Assembly: GCA_013368325.1 (NCBI GenBank)
Contig: JAACJK010000001.1
Span: 3,648,596-3,712,595, forward strand
Source of the DNA: Ephemerocybe angulata
Lineage: Eukaryota; Basidiomycota; Agaricomycetes; Agaricales; Psathyrellaceae
DNA length: 64,000 bases
Reading direction: 5' to 3'
In this document: one piece after another, positions 32,340 through 43,700 of the stretch
Position numbering within the stretch: position 1 is the first letter of the stretch
Layout: every line of letters starts with the position of its first letter
Notes under the pieces: model-generated
Databases searched by the model: none
What the model saw: only the letters and a program-made list of their open reading frames with translations
Told to the model about the DNA's origin: nothing
Translations under genes and position numbers: made by a program

Positions 32340-33350
32340 CGAGAGGACCGCCTCAGATTAGTTCAAGCGCAGATTTGCCGCCACAGTCGCCGAGCATTCG
32401 GCGGGCGCAGATTGAAGCGCAGTTTGTTCAACGATTAGGTCCCAGGGGATGAGGGGACAGCCAGTAGAATCAGAGGAGAATCAGCGCATTCAGTCGTAGC
32501 AGCAAGTCGCCAGAGATAGTCAGCCAAACCTAGGGAAGTTGCATGCCAGGGCGGAGAACGTCCAAGGCTCGGGAAAGGCGAAGACCCGGCTTTGACAGTG
32601 ACAAGAATAGCTCCAATGATGGCAGGAAAACATAAAGCCCAATGGAAAAGATGTGTGACACGTCCAATGGGGGCTTGCTGGAGCTCTATATAGTTCTAGG
32701 AGCGCGCTTTACCAAGGTGTGGTTGCTGCGCTTCCAGTTGGGCCTGCCCAGATTAGCTCAAGCCTGACATAATCCACTGGAGAATTGGCACGACAAGTCC
32801 CACTTCCGACATATCGACCTTTCCACGGAGTACGACGAACAGACGACGTACAACGAGATCGAACGTGAGTAGGCACGCGACCGAGTCGCAGTCGGCCAGA
32901 CGTGAACTGGGCGGAAGGCTGAAGGAGGTCGTAGCAGAGGTCTCGTGTCGTGTGAAGGGTGGTTTAGTTTCCAGAATTGGGGAATGGAAGGTGAAAATGT
33001 CGCCAGAGTATGTCGTCAGAGAGGCGGTCAGCGATGGGTGAATGACCTCACGCGAAAAATCTCCCAGATTTACTGAAGCGTCACATTCTAGATTCACTGA
33101 CAGACAGTCGAGGAGCATTCGGAGAGCTCGGTTTAAAACGCAGTTCTTTTAACAGTTCGGTCCCAGGCATTGAGGGGATATGTCGGCAGGGCCATTGGTA
33201 GCAGAACGCCGCCAGAGATATTCAGCCATGATCAAGACAGGTGAGTGCCAGTGCGGAGAACTTCCAGGAGTAGAAGGTAAATTGACAAGTCCAGCCAGTC
33301 CGGGGACGCAGTTAGAGTAGCTTCAGCGACAAGGAAACATAAAATGGGAG
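32340..33350. repeat. Pair of direct repeats of about 250 bp
   Basis: 32388-32640 (GAGCATTCGG..GGTCCCAG..TCGCCAGAGATA..GCGGAGAACGTCCA..GGAAAACATAAA) matches 33111-33345 in the same order at moderate similarity. Between the copies (32750-33110) the minus strand has an open frame of 121 codons without recognised motif. The ends do not show TG..CA or a target duplication, so I do not call them LTRs. Confidence 0.45.
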
Positions 33351-33879
33351 AGAAAAGACGAGGAGAAACAGTCCCATACCCAGACAGCCACCCACCGGTG
33401 ATCCTCCCATCCTATCTCCAGATGAGAGGGCCGGACGAGCGTCACTCCAAAGCACAGCTGCCCACTGGTGCTGTCGGCGCAAGCACATGATTTTTTATGA
33501 ATTTGACCCTTCGTTGGGTTCTTTATCTTTGTGGCTCTTCTATAGGGGTATGAGCTCTTCATCTTTTAGAGGGGGCGTGGGCAGCGGGGTGGGATCAATG
33601 GAGAGATAGATGGTGCTGGGAGAATTTGAAAGGGAGAGGAATAGGGGGGCCGAGGAAAAAGTAGAAGATGAAAGGGGGCAAACGCCAATCGATGGCCGAC
33701 CACTAGCTTATATACACACCCACCAGTTCAAAGTCCGCTTGGCAGAGTAGTGTAATGATGTGAACTCAACGCCGGAGAGCCGCCTGGTTCATGGGATCCC
33801 GAGTCAGATTTCTTTTGCTGGTTGTGCTGGCGAGGCGCGTCATTGAGTGGCTAGATAAAAAATTTCGTTGTTTAACGAA
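33350..33879. other. No supported gene
   Basis: Purine-rich stretch at 33570-33680. The part from about 33700 (TTATATACACACCC, then GGGATCCCGAGTCAGATT) resembles upstream blocks at 18050-18160 and 28630-28730 and probably belongs to the gene C promoter region. Confidence 0.4.
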
Positions 33880-34133
33880 CACGTGGTGACACGCCGGTTT
33901 TGCGGGTTGCTGGCTTCATAATCCAAGTCCCCAGGTTCACCGAGCCATTTGCTTTGTCCAACGCGTCACCCGCGCTTTGATGAAGATCGGTTGTCGTTTT
34001 GCGACCGCTTACCGTACACGTGTGCTTTGTGTGACAATGGGCGAACGAGCACATCCGAATCCGGACATGGTTCTGTGGGAGTTTAAACATCGGGCGGTAC
34101 AAAGGCCAATGGGTCATATTAGGTGGTATAAAA
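33880..34133 (+). promoter_or_regulatory. Promoter block of RQSARL gene C
   Basis: CACGTG at 33880-33885 and 34017-34022, CCGAATCCGGACATGG (about 34055), TATAAAA at 34127-34133; ATG about 80 bases downstream. Same order as before genes A and B. Confidence 0.6.
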
Positions 34134-34214
34134 CGGAGTTCATCTTAAAGACTGAGTCTTTCATTCTTCCCTCACCCACCTTGAGCTCCCCCGTGTGCAT
34201 TTTCCTCGCCTGAA

Positions 34215-35000
34215 ATGTCGAAGTCCCCTCCCACTGTTGATAAGCTTGGAGTACGTTCACATTCCCACCGCAGTTGAGAATCAAATTCTGATCGCTCTTT
34301 AAGCCCTTCCCCTTTCACTTGGCGCGCAAATCACACCTCTTGACCTCCGGTTCTCGCGTGTCCCATTCTCCCTTCCGTGTCCCGGCTCCTCAGCCTCCTA
34401 CCCTCGATCTACCAAAGCATCCCCTCCTTAATGGAAAGCCCATCCATATGAGGCGCAAGGATTACCTCAAGGAATCCCTGCTAGTCGAGCCCGACTCAGA
34501 GGGCGACGTCGCTCCAGAACTCGAGTCGAGCAGCTATGCGTCCACGAGCAAGGAAGTTCTCGTGCTCTTCGCACCTCCTCCTCGCACCTCCCAAGTTCAT
34601 CCGGCTCCTGTGACCGCGGCGGAGGAAAACGCGGTCAAGTTCACTGAAGGAACCGAGGCAAACAAGGCTGCTCCCATCCCGGATGGACCCATCGTCGACC
34701 CTTCGTCCACCTCCTCCGAGGCACGTAATTTCATTCACAATTAGGTCTCTGCGTGGATATTGATATTATCTCTTTATACAGAACAAGGCTCGAGTCATCC
34801 TGCCTCTCCCCAAGCGTGGCCTACGCCAGAGCGCCCGCCTCACTGCGCGCCTCCAGGTGGCGCAAATCGCGCCCAAAGCGGACTGCATCGCATCCGCACC
34901 TCCCGCTCCGAAGGGTAAAGCCCAGAGCGACGAGGACTCCGAAAACGACAAGAACTCCACCCGTTCAAAGTCATCTTGGAGGATAGTCAAATTTGCTTAA
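34215..35000 (+). CDS. RQSARL-family protein C (short form)
   Basis: Predicted 193-aa protein from exons 34215-34250, 34394-34720 and 34782-35000, phase 0. Exon 2 aligns with exon 2 of gene A: MRRKDYL, KEVLVLFAPPPR and VKFTEGTEANK. Exon 3 begins NKARVILPLPKRGLRQSARL and then diverges to an acidic/Ser segment and a stop, so the Cys/His finger of gene A is lacking. The first intron (143 bases) is longer than usual for the family. At the second intron the expected donor reads GAG|GCACGT instead of GT, so either a rare GC-AG intron is used or splicing is impaired. Start chosen from the position of the TATA box and agreement with gene A. Family membership is clear, activity less so. Confidence 0.65.
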
Positions 35001-35530
35001 TGCTCCTAAACAGACCCTGAAGCCTGTTCATTGCGTAGTCCACGCTTCCGAGTCTCCATCCATTTCAACTCTGCATTACTATCGCTTTCTTTTGTTATCG
35101 CCCCACTCTTGTATAGTATCTTCATATTACTGCATGCCACACATATATTTGGAATTATCTCTAGATTCTTCAGACTCCTGCCCAAGAGACTCGGCCTAAT
35201 TTAAACCCATGCTCGTACATGCTCGTACTGAAGGATCTTTACACTCAAGACCTCTGTATCCCATACTGTAATACTAGCCGAGCTTGATGAGCTGTAGGTC
35301 CATCGCGAGGTAGTAAGCGATCAAGTATACAGCCCAAGATAAGGGCTTAGAACCCGGAGGCTTGATGATGATGGGTTTGAGAAAACCGCAGTAAGGGACC
35401 TCTTTTAATCTCAAGGGTGAAGCGAGTAGATTTGGTCAAATGATGTGAATCTGTGGTTTACTCCTCCGCCTACAACGTGGTTACGCTACGTCGGATACAA
35501 ATCGAATGGAACATCAAGCTACTGCAGGTC
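35001..35530. other. 3' flanks of two convergent genes
   Basis: Spacer between gene C (plus) and the F-box gene (minus). No gene or repeat seen. Confidence 0.4.
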
Positions 35531-37871
35531 CTACCATCTCTGCATCATATTTACACCCCTCGGCCGTGGCTCATCCTTTTGAATCTGCGTAAACCAATCC
35601 ATCTTTTGCTGCGTAGTAAATTGCCTGACCGTCGTCCACCGCACATCAATATTTCCCCCTATCGCGCGAATCCTGGACACCATTCTCTGGACAGTATCGG
35701 GACTCTGAACACTCTCACACCTGCCTAAGACACTTTTTCCATACAACGCGTCGCTACTGTTGGTGTAGTCAACCATACTGGAGGCCGGGCCAGCTAGAAA
35801 TTCGATCCTTCGTTTCGATTTCTCCTCCCCTGTGGCTCCCTTCATCCACATCTCCGCCCACCGCAGAACGTGTAGAGCAACATCGTGAGCCGCGTCATAA
35901 ATACCCTCCACTTTCGATATCTTCTTCTCGATCCCAAAGCAGACCACTGAGATCTTCTGGAGATTCGGCGCCGAGAACTCTTCAAGCCATGGGCCATCTA
36001 TCTTTCCAGATTGAATAGCCAGACTCTCCACCGTGGGCGCGACAAAGTAAAGAAGCTCGCGCAAGTTGAATTTGTCGTCCACGTCCGTTGATGAGAAATC
36101 AAGGCGAAGTTCGCGGAGCTGGCACAGCGATCGCCTGAGGAGATGGATGATGGGATTTGCTCTATTGACTTTGCGGGTGATGACCTCGAGCGATTGGAGG
36201 AAAGGTGTGCTAATGTGGTCAAGGAAGAGCAGAACCTCGGTGCGAGCCGCGTCAATCTGAACGGACAACTTCTTCAGGAGGGAAAGTACAATCGGCTCGA
36301 CTGTGAGGGTAGGCTCTACCTCAGGATCATGACGGCGCAACGTGATCGTGAGGCTCTCGAGTGAGATGCAGCGAGCAATGATGCCCAGTAGGATAACGCT
36401 CGGTTCCTCGGTTGCAAGCGTGAGGTGGGTGAGCTGGGGGTATGGGAAAGTCCAGAGCCAGAGCTTGTGTTCACTGTGGAGGTCGAGCTCAAGGTGGCGG
36501 AGGGCCGGAGCTCGCTCCGATGGGAGGGCGCATCGCTCATGATCATAGATGAGAAAGTCTTCGTCCCTCGTGCAGATTCGGAGTGTATGCAGCTTTGGCC
36601 ATACTTTGAACTTCTTCCTGAGTCTGGCATGTTCAATCGCGTTCGCTTCTTCGATTAGGCGCTGCGTTCGAGTCCTGACTCCGTTAAGGTTGTCGGCGCC
36701 GGAGGGTGGAAGTGTCGAGAGGTCAAAATGATCGGACTGGTCGCCATCGCAGGCCAGTGATATCTTCTCGGCGTCGGTAAGCCCCTTCATTTCATCTTTA
36801 TCCATGGATCGTTCGTAAAGGTACACCCCGGGATCGAGCAGGTCCTTCACGAAATGGACGTCCTCAGTGCTGATCGATAGGCTGGCAGCCATCGGCTTAT
36901 CCATGACAGCCTGGAGAAAGTCGAGCATACCCGGCCGGGGCAGGTACGCTCGCCCGGGCTCCAAGAAATAAGGATCAGGGTCGTACGTTGGGTCCACCAG
37001 CACAAGGTTGATGGGCGACTCCTGACTTCTTTCGACTGATAGAGCCGCTCTTGGCATCTCGCCGACGATATCCACGACTCGGAGATCACTCACTTCGCCT
37101 TCAGGTGGGTCTTCATAGTTCTTGGGATCACGACCACCTCCCTCCCTCCAGCATTTGGGAGGGGAGGGTATACGTCTCCCGTCAATGTGGATGTCCCTCC
37201 ACAGGTTGATTTCATCCGCGATGAGGTCCGCCCACTGCTTACAAACGCTGCGAAGAGTCGCGCGCGCCGAACAGTTGATGATGAACTGCTTGTACCCCGC
37301 GAAGTGCCATGGTGTGCCAAAATTGCCTGGGATAACGTTGGAAGGGCCGTGTATGATGACCTCGTAGAAGATGCGCATGAGGGTATCGGGATCGAGGATG
37401 GTCTGGACAGTGCGAACTACCTGTTAGTAAACGATAGTGCGCGTACATGCACTTCGACTCACCTTCTTCTCAACATCCTCAGCTGTAGCTGGAGCAAGTG
37501 GGTCGCTGGTAGATGCTTCCACGGTTTCCTCGCCTTCGTGATGTCCGATGGATGCCGCCTCGACCACGACGGGTGGCTCGATGCTCGGGAATTGGGCAGA
37601 TTCCTCGCTTACAGGGGTCGGCACGGGAGCGACTTTGCCCTCTTGTTGCACGATAGACGGTGTCGCGGTCGCCACAGGTGGTGCGATGGCTGAGCTTTGC
37701 GCGGTTTGTTGCTGGGTATCCTCCTGGTATCAATGCGTTCAGTATCGCGGCAGTGACTCAATCAATCGCAGACGTCGTACGCACTGTATGGGTTGAAGCC
37801 GCGCCTGCCTCCTGCTTAAGCTTCTTCCTGGGCGCAGACTTCTTCTGCAACGATCCCTTCCTCTTTGGCAT
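35531..37871 (-). CDS. F-box/LRR-like protein
   Basis: Predicted 745-aa protein in three minus-strand exons: 37785-37871, 37463-37723 and 35531-37420, with introns of 61 and 42 bases. The 42-base intron ends TTTACTAACAG, a textbook branch site next to the acceptor. The N-terminus is a basic nuclear-signal-like MPKRKGSLQKKSAPRKKLK, followed by a Pro/Glu-rich linker. An F-box-like motif follows (ILDPDTLMRIFYEVI, then LRSVCKQWADLI, about residues 120-180), which should bind Skp1 and make the protein a substrate receptor of an SCF ubiquitin ligase. The rest has irregular leucine-rich segments (LRHLELDLH, LESLTITLRR, LRELRLDF). Such proteins are hugely expanded in agaricomycetes. Start is the first ATG of a good splice model. 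A 5'-truncated paralogue lies at 47681-48133. The substrate is unknown. Confidence 0.85.
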
Positions 37872-38189
37872 AGTGAAGCGTGGATACAGTTCAAAGAGCA
37901 GTGGCGATGGTTGTGGTTAGAGATGAAGATGTGTGTTTGTTTGGGCTTTTAATTCAACATCGCTTATTGTTGCTCAAGGTGCAGCCAAACATTGAAACAA
38001 TTATCATTATCATTGAAACAATAGTGGCATATGATCACAATTGAGTGACGTTACCAAGAGAACTCTTTACAATACACCACTGGTCCAAACGCACTTACGA
38101 GGATCGAGAACCGACCTTCAATTCTTCGTTTGGATCTTCCCCGCCACCTTCCGCCTTCAAGTTCTCGGCATAGCCCTTTCATCACTTTC
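37872..38189. other. Upstream of the F-box gene
   Basis: Promoter side of the minus-strand F-box gene; AT-rich ATCATTATCATTG-like words at 38000-38030. No TATA box that I would defend. Confidence 0.35.
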
Positions 38190-38726
38190 TTAGTTACAGT
38201 ATAGTTTCCATTCGAGGGTTAAATCACGAACATGGTACATTATCTCGAGGGACATGGCTTTCATCGGTGGCCCCAATTTTATTGACCTGTACCCCCGACT
38301 CTTGAGATCGACGACATAGAGTATATAATATTTATCGTTTTCCAGGATTTCACAATACGCATCCTGAGATCGATCCGTACTCTGAGTACCCTGCGGGACA
38401 CGAATGTGAAATCCAGAACGCCGAACCGCGATCATCCTCATCCGAATCACTGTTGATCCTCTTTCAACCCCCACGCAGGACGTTCTGGAAGTCGCTAACA
38501 CCGTCCGAAGCGTTGAAACCAACGCTCGAGTAGTGAAGAACGGTTCCCAGTGAGCCGAAGAGGTGGGTTGAAATGGGTTCAACGGACGCGTCGAGGAGAC
38601 TTCGTTCGACCCGAAATTGTTGAAGTGCACGTCATCGCTATACAGGGGGCTCGGTCCTCGTCCTCGACCCGAGCTCGTATGCAGAGGGGGATGCGAGTCA
38701 ATCTGACCACCCTTCGATTCATGCAT
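38190..38726 (-). other. Unrecognised 178-codon frame
   Basis: An open frame from an ATG (38726) overlaps the start of the decayed repeat (38440 onward). The second half reads YYILYVVDLKSRGYRS and SLEIMYHVRDLTLEWK, which looks more protein-like than the first. No known domain, no intron signals. It could be a real small gene or chance. Confidence 0.2.
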
Positions 38727-40167
38727 GCGCTAATCCGAGTCACCAGGATGGTATGTCGCAAGGGAAGCCATAAGTCAGTCGAGTAAAGCGTGCCTCGCCC
38801 GAAGGTTCATCCTCATCCAATTACCGCCAATCCATTCGCCCACCACCCGAAGTTCCAAAGGGAGAACTCATATTCACCATCCTGAGCGCTACAGACAGCG
38901 CAAGCATGGTAATGAACGAGTCCAGGCGGAACGGACGTGGCGGGTACAAGGACGGGGAAAAGGACGAGTGATATCCAAGGCCCTCGTTTAACGACGCTGA
39001 GGGACATTCGGTAACTGCTCTTAAGAAAGAGAAGGGGAACAAATGTTCTACCAGGGACGATGAGCTGTCGTCATTCGGGAACGGGGGGTGCATGGCCTCA
39101 CAGACTCATTCAGCCCCACCCTACAATCTGATTCCCAACAGGTCACCGTTACTATCCGAAGCACCTGAGGCGGCGCTCCGGTCGTGAAGGACGAGCTGAA
39201 GGGGATCAGTAGGAGGGCGGTGGATCCACAGAGCGAGTCGAGGAGACACAGCCGCCGAAACCTCAAATCGGATGGGAGGGATGCACCCAGACTCGTACAA
39301 CGTGCGGATAATGAGAGTAGGAGAGAGGCGAAAGGTCGTTCGCCCAGCCGAACCACGCCTCGAGGATCGGAAAAGAACGCTGAGCAGACGAACGAGTCGA
39401 CATGGAGTTCGGGGTCAGGAGATCCAGCGGTGCATGGCACCCTTCGTACCTCAGCCCCCTAGTTTAGCTGGGCATCGAGATAAGCTCCATGCTCTCCCGA
39501 TCACAGAAGAAGACCGAACAGCTGAAGAAATGTCCCTGAGTCGCACCACAAATCCTCCTTTTCCCCTGCGCCGTGATTCGCCCTGGTTGCACACCATCGT
39601 CCTACCACTAAGCATGATGCATCGAAATTGCCTGGCGGGAAGAGACCGAATGGTAAACCAAAGGCATGCAGCAGTGCGGATCTTGGCCAGAGGGGTTGAC
39701 AGTGGGCGGGCACTAAAAGATCGAAGCGATGACGGGCCGTCTAGGAGCAGGAAGGGGGATGCTTCGAGAGCTCGAAGGAGCTCGAGAAAAGAGACACGAC
39801 GGATCGATGGATCGATGGTCACAGGCACACCAGCAACCAGGTGACCTCACGAGGTCTCCAGATCGCAGCTGCATGTGCGGTGGAGGGGGAGCAGAGCTCA
39901 ACTGTGCGCCTCGCGATGTAAGTTGGACACCGGCGGGTCTGAGACGAGAAACGAACGACCCCGCGCTCTTGTGAGTATCGAGAAGTCCTGCTGTTCGTCT
40001 AACAGTATGTTACTCGATCTGCTTCGATAGCCGGTACTGTGCTCCTCGGAAGGAGACGAAACGGAGATTTACGCACCATGTTGATGTGACGGTGGCCGGG
40101 GACAAGGCGATCGCACGCGGCAAAGGCGACTCTCATCGACACTTCCCCCCAGGTGCTGGCGCACCGC
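38440..40167. repeat. Decayed dispersed repeat, left part of an interrupted copy
   Basis: Contains a frame reading EVANTVRSVETNARVV (about 38488) and another reading QVTVTIRST (about 39137) followed by GCGGTGGATCCAC (39218), as in the copies at 15 and 30-31 kb. The copy is interrupted by Gypsy-2; its right part resumes at 46949. No gene supported. Confidence 0.45.
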
Positions 40168-40172
40168 TAAGC

Positions 40173-40722
40173 TGTGGCGAAGACGCCGGCTGATGTCGGA
40201 CGAGCGACGAGCGGAGAGCAGAGAGCAGAGGAGCAGCGGTCGGACGAGCGACGAGCAGCGATGCAGATACAAGAGCTGTATAGTCAAAGGTAAATAGGAT
40301 ACAGGGAATAGGAGCAAAGCGACTATGTACCTGTATAGTCAAAGAGATCAAGTGGGGAATAATGAACGAGTAGCTACGAGTATATATGTGTCCAGATGAT
40401 CTCGAACGAAAATAGAACAATAGAATGATCCAAAGAACAATAGAGTCCATATGAGTCGATATGACTAAAAGGCAGCACGCGGGCAGTGCGCCTGAGAACA
40501 AAGGTGTGAACAAGGTGTGAACGTGCTGTGCACGAGAATAAGAAGCACGAACGTGCTGTGCATGAAGTGAGGGGAAAGCTCAGAAGAGCGAAGGCAGTGT
40601 GAAGGTGTGCAAGGGTGTGCAAAGGTGTGCAAGAGTGTGCAGGAATGCGCACGAATGAATAGTAAAGGAAGAAATGAAAGGAAAAGAAGAGAAAATAGGT
40701 AGGCTAACCGGTGTTCACGACA
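40173..40722 (-). repeat. Gypsy-2 3' LTR
   Basis: 550-bp LTR, same as 46394-46943. On the plus strand it contains a run of GGTGTGCAA-like words (about 40600-40640). Confidence 0.94.
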
Positions 40723-40756
40723 TTACCCCCCTCCTAGAACTCATCGTCCTCGATGA

Positions 40757-43700
40757 CTATGGTCGGGGTGCCATGGGGTGTCGAAGGTGGAACTCCGCGA
40801 CGGCTTCAGCTGCGTTCCCAAGGTTGGTAAGGGGTTCCCAAGAGTTCTCGCTGTCGTTGTAGCCCTTCCAGCTGATGAGGTATTCGACCCAGCGCTTTCG
40901 TCCACGCTTGACCTCCCTACTGTCCAGCACGTCCTGAACTTCAAACTCTGTCCCGTCCTCGAGTTCAACAGGCTCTGGTGGGGGAGGTAGGATGCTGTTG
41001 GTGTCGTTCCCTTTCCAGGGACTAAGCTTGTCGACGTGGAAGACAGGATGGAGGCGGGATAGAGACTGAGGGAGTGCGAGACGGTAGTCAAGGTCGCCGA
41101 CCTTCTCAATAACCTTGTAGGGGCCGAGCTGGAAGTCCCCAAGCTTTCGAGTGGGCACCTTGATGTTGATGTTCTTGGCGCTGAGCCAGACGTAGTCGTC
41201 CACGGCGAAGGTGTGTGCTGTCCGTTTCCCAGCTTCAAAGGTCGTCTTCTGGCGGGCTTTCTCCATTCGTAAGGCCGCTTCAATGTCTTTCCGGGTGTCT
41301 AGAAGGTCCTGGATACGTTCGTCGACACCGCGGACTCCGGTGGTAGCGCCGATGGGAATGTTGAAGTGGGGGGAGTAGCCGTAGATAACCTCGAAGGGGG
41401 AGCGGTTATGAGCAGAGTGGATGCGGGAGTTGATAACGAACTCAGCCATAGGGAGGTGCTGGTCCCAATCGTCCTGTCGTCGACTGACGTAGAAGCGAAG
41501 GTGCTTCTCGACTTCCTGGTTTGCACGCTCAGTCTGGCCATTGGCCTGAGGGTGGTAGGCCGTTGTGAGGTTGGATCCAATCCCGAGGCGTTGGAGGAGA
41601 GTGCGCATGACGTTAGAGGCGAACTGGGGCCCTCGGTCGCTGATGAAACGAAGGGGCAAACCGTGGAGGCGGAAGATCTCTCGGTAGTAGATGTCGACAA
41701 CACCTTCAGTCGAGATGGTGGAGGAGCAGGGGAGTGCGTGGATCTGCTTGGTGAAGAAGTCGGTGAAGACGATGACTGCATCGAAGCCATGGGCGGGTGG
41801 TAGCTGTGTGATGAGGTCAACTCCAACAGCCTCCCAAGGGCCTTCCGGGACGTCCATGGGCTGGGTGAGGGCACGAGGGTGCTGGGCATGCTTGCGTCGA
41901 GCACAGAGATTGCAGCCTTCGACGTACTTCTTCACAAAAGCGCGCATCGTGGGCCACCAGTACAACCGCTCGACTCGTTCGAGGGTTGCATGGTTCCCGG
42001 GATGGCCTGAGGTGGGGTCATCGTGGCACTGCTTCACCACCTCTCGCCGGAGTTCATCATCTGCTGGGACGTATACCTTGCCTCTGAACCGTACTAACCC
42101 GTTCTCCTCTGTCCACTCTGTCAACCCGTTGACGAGTTTCTGGGGTCCAAACTTGCGCAGCTTCTCTAGCCCTCCCAAGACCACAGATTCGCGTGCACTC
42201 GCACGACGAATTCGGTCTTCTAGGGGGTTGGTGAACTGGGAAGCAGCTGCGAGTTTGGCGAAGTGTTCAGGGCGGAGGACAGTGCGCTGGGTGTTGTCGT
42301 CAGAGTCCGAGACGTGATGGTGGGGCATGCACGAGAGGGGGTCAGCTTGGGTGTTAGTGGCACCCGGGCGGTGTTCGAGACGGAAGTCGAAGCGGGAGAG
42401 GTACAGAGCCCATCTCGCCTGTCGTCGTGCCAGATCTTGGGCAGTGCGCCAGTACTTCAGGTTAGCATGATCGGTTACGATCCCGAAGGTGTCAGGGAGA
42501 CCTTCCAGGAACGGGCGCCAATCTTTGAGGGCTTCGATGATGGCTAGCATCTCTCGGTCGTAGATCTCGTAGTTTCGCTGAGCTGGGTCCATAGACGCTG
42601 ATCGGAAGGCGACGGGATGCCAGGCGCCATCAGCGGCTTGCTGGAGAAGGGCACCTCCGGTGGCGAAGCCAGAGGCATCGACTTCGATGCGAGTAGGGCG
42701 GTCAGGATCCCAGAGAGCGAGGACGGGGGCCGAGATAAAGGCGTCACGGAGGGTTTCGAAGGCTTGTTGGCGCTCGTCAGTCCATTCGAACAGGGTGTTC
42801 TTCTTGGTGAGGTCATGGAGGGGGCGGGCGACTTTGGAGAAGTCCTTGATGAAGCGGCGGTAGAAGTTGGCAAAGCCCAGGAATCCTCGGACTTCGCGGA
42901 CGTTGCGCGGTACGGGCCAGCCACGGACGGCTTGGACCTTGGCAGGATCCATGCTCACCTCCCCCTCTCGGATAACCATGCCCAGATACTCGATCTCCTC
43001 CTTCTCGAACTCACACTTCTCAGGACGTAGGTAGAGGTCGTGCTGTCGTAGGCGACGGAGGACTTCGTGGGTGATGCGGCGGTGTTCTTCCAGGTCCATG
43101 GTGAAGATGAGGATGTCGTCGAGGTAGACCGCCACTTTGCCAGAGGCGACCAGATCTGAGAAGATCGAGTTCATGAGGCCCTGGAATGTGGCAGGTGAGT
43201 TGGTTAGACCGAAAAACATGACTTTGGGTTCGAAGAGGCCTCGGCTAGTAGCGAATGCAGCTTTCCATTCATCTCCCTCCTTTATGCGGACGTTGTTGTA
43301 ACCCCAGCAGACGTCAAACTTGGTGAAGTATTTGGCACCTCGAAGACGGCTGATGATGTCGGCAACAAGAGGGAGCGGGTAGCGATTCTTGATGGTGTAC
43401 TCGTTGAGACGGCGGTAGTCCTGGATGAAGCGGAGAGTTCCGTCCTTCTTCTTGATGAAGAAAACAGGGGAGGAGATGGGCGACTTGGAGGGCTGGATGT
43501 ATCCTTTGGCGAGGTTCTCCTGGAGGAACGTGTCAAGCACGGCTTGTTCATCTAGGGACATGGGGTAGATCTTGGTGCGGATGTTGGCTGGGGCACCAGG
43601 CGTGAGCTCGATGGCGTGATCCCAGTCCTTGTGGCTTGGCAGGCGAGTAGACTCTTGTTCAGAAAAGACGGCGGCATGTTCTCGGTAGTGGGCGGGGATG

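Noticed and set aside
32388..33345. Direct repeats as LTRs of a small retroelement
   Set aside because: No TG..CA ends, no target duplication and no retroelement protein between them.
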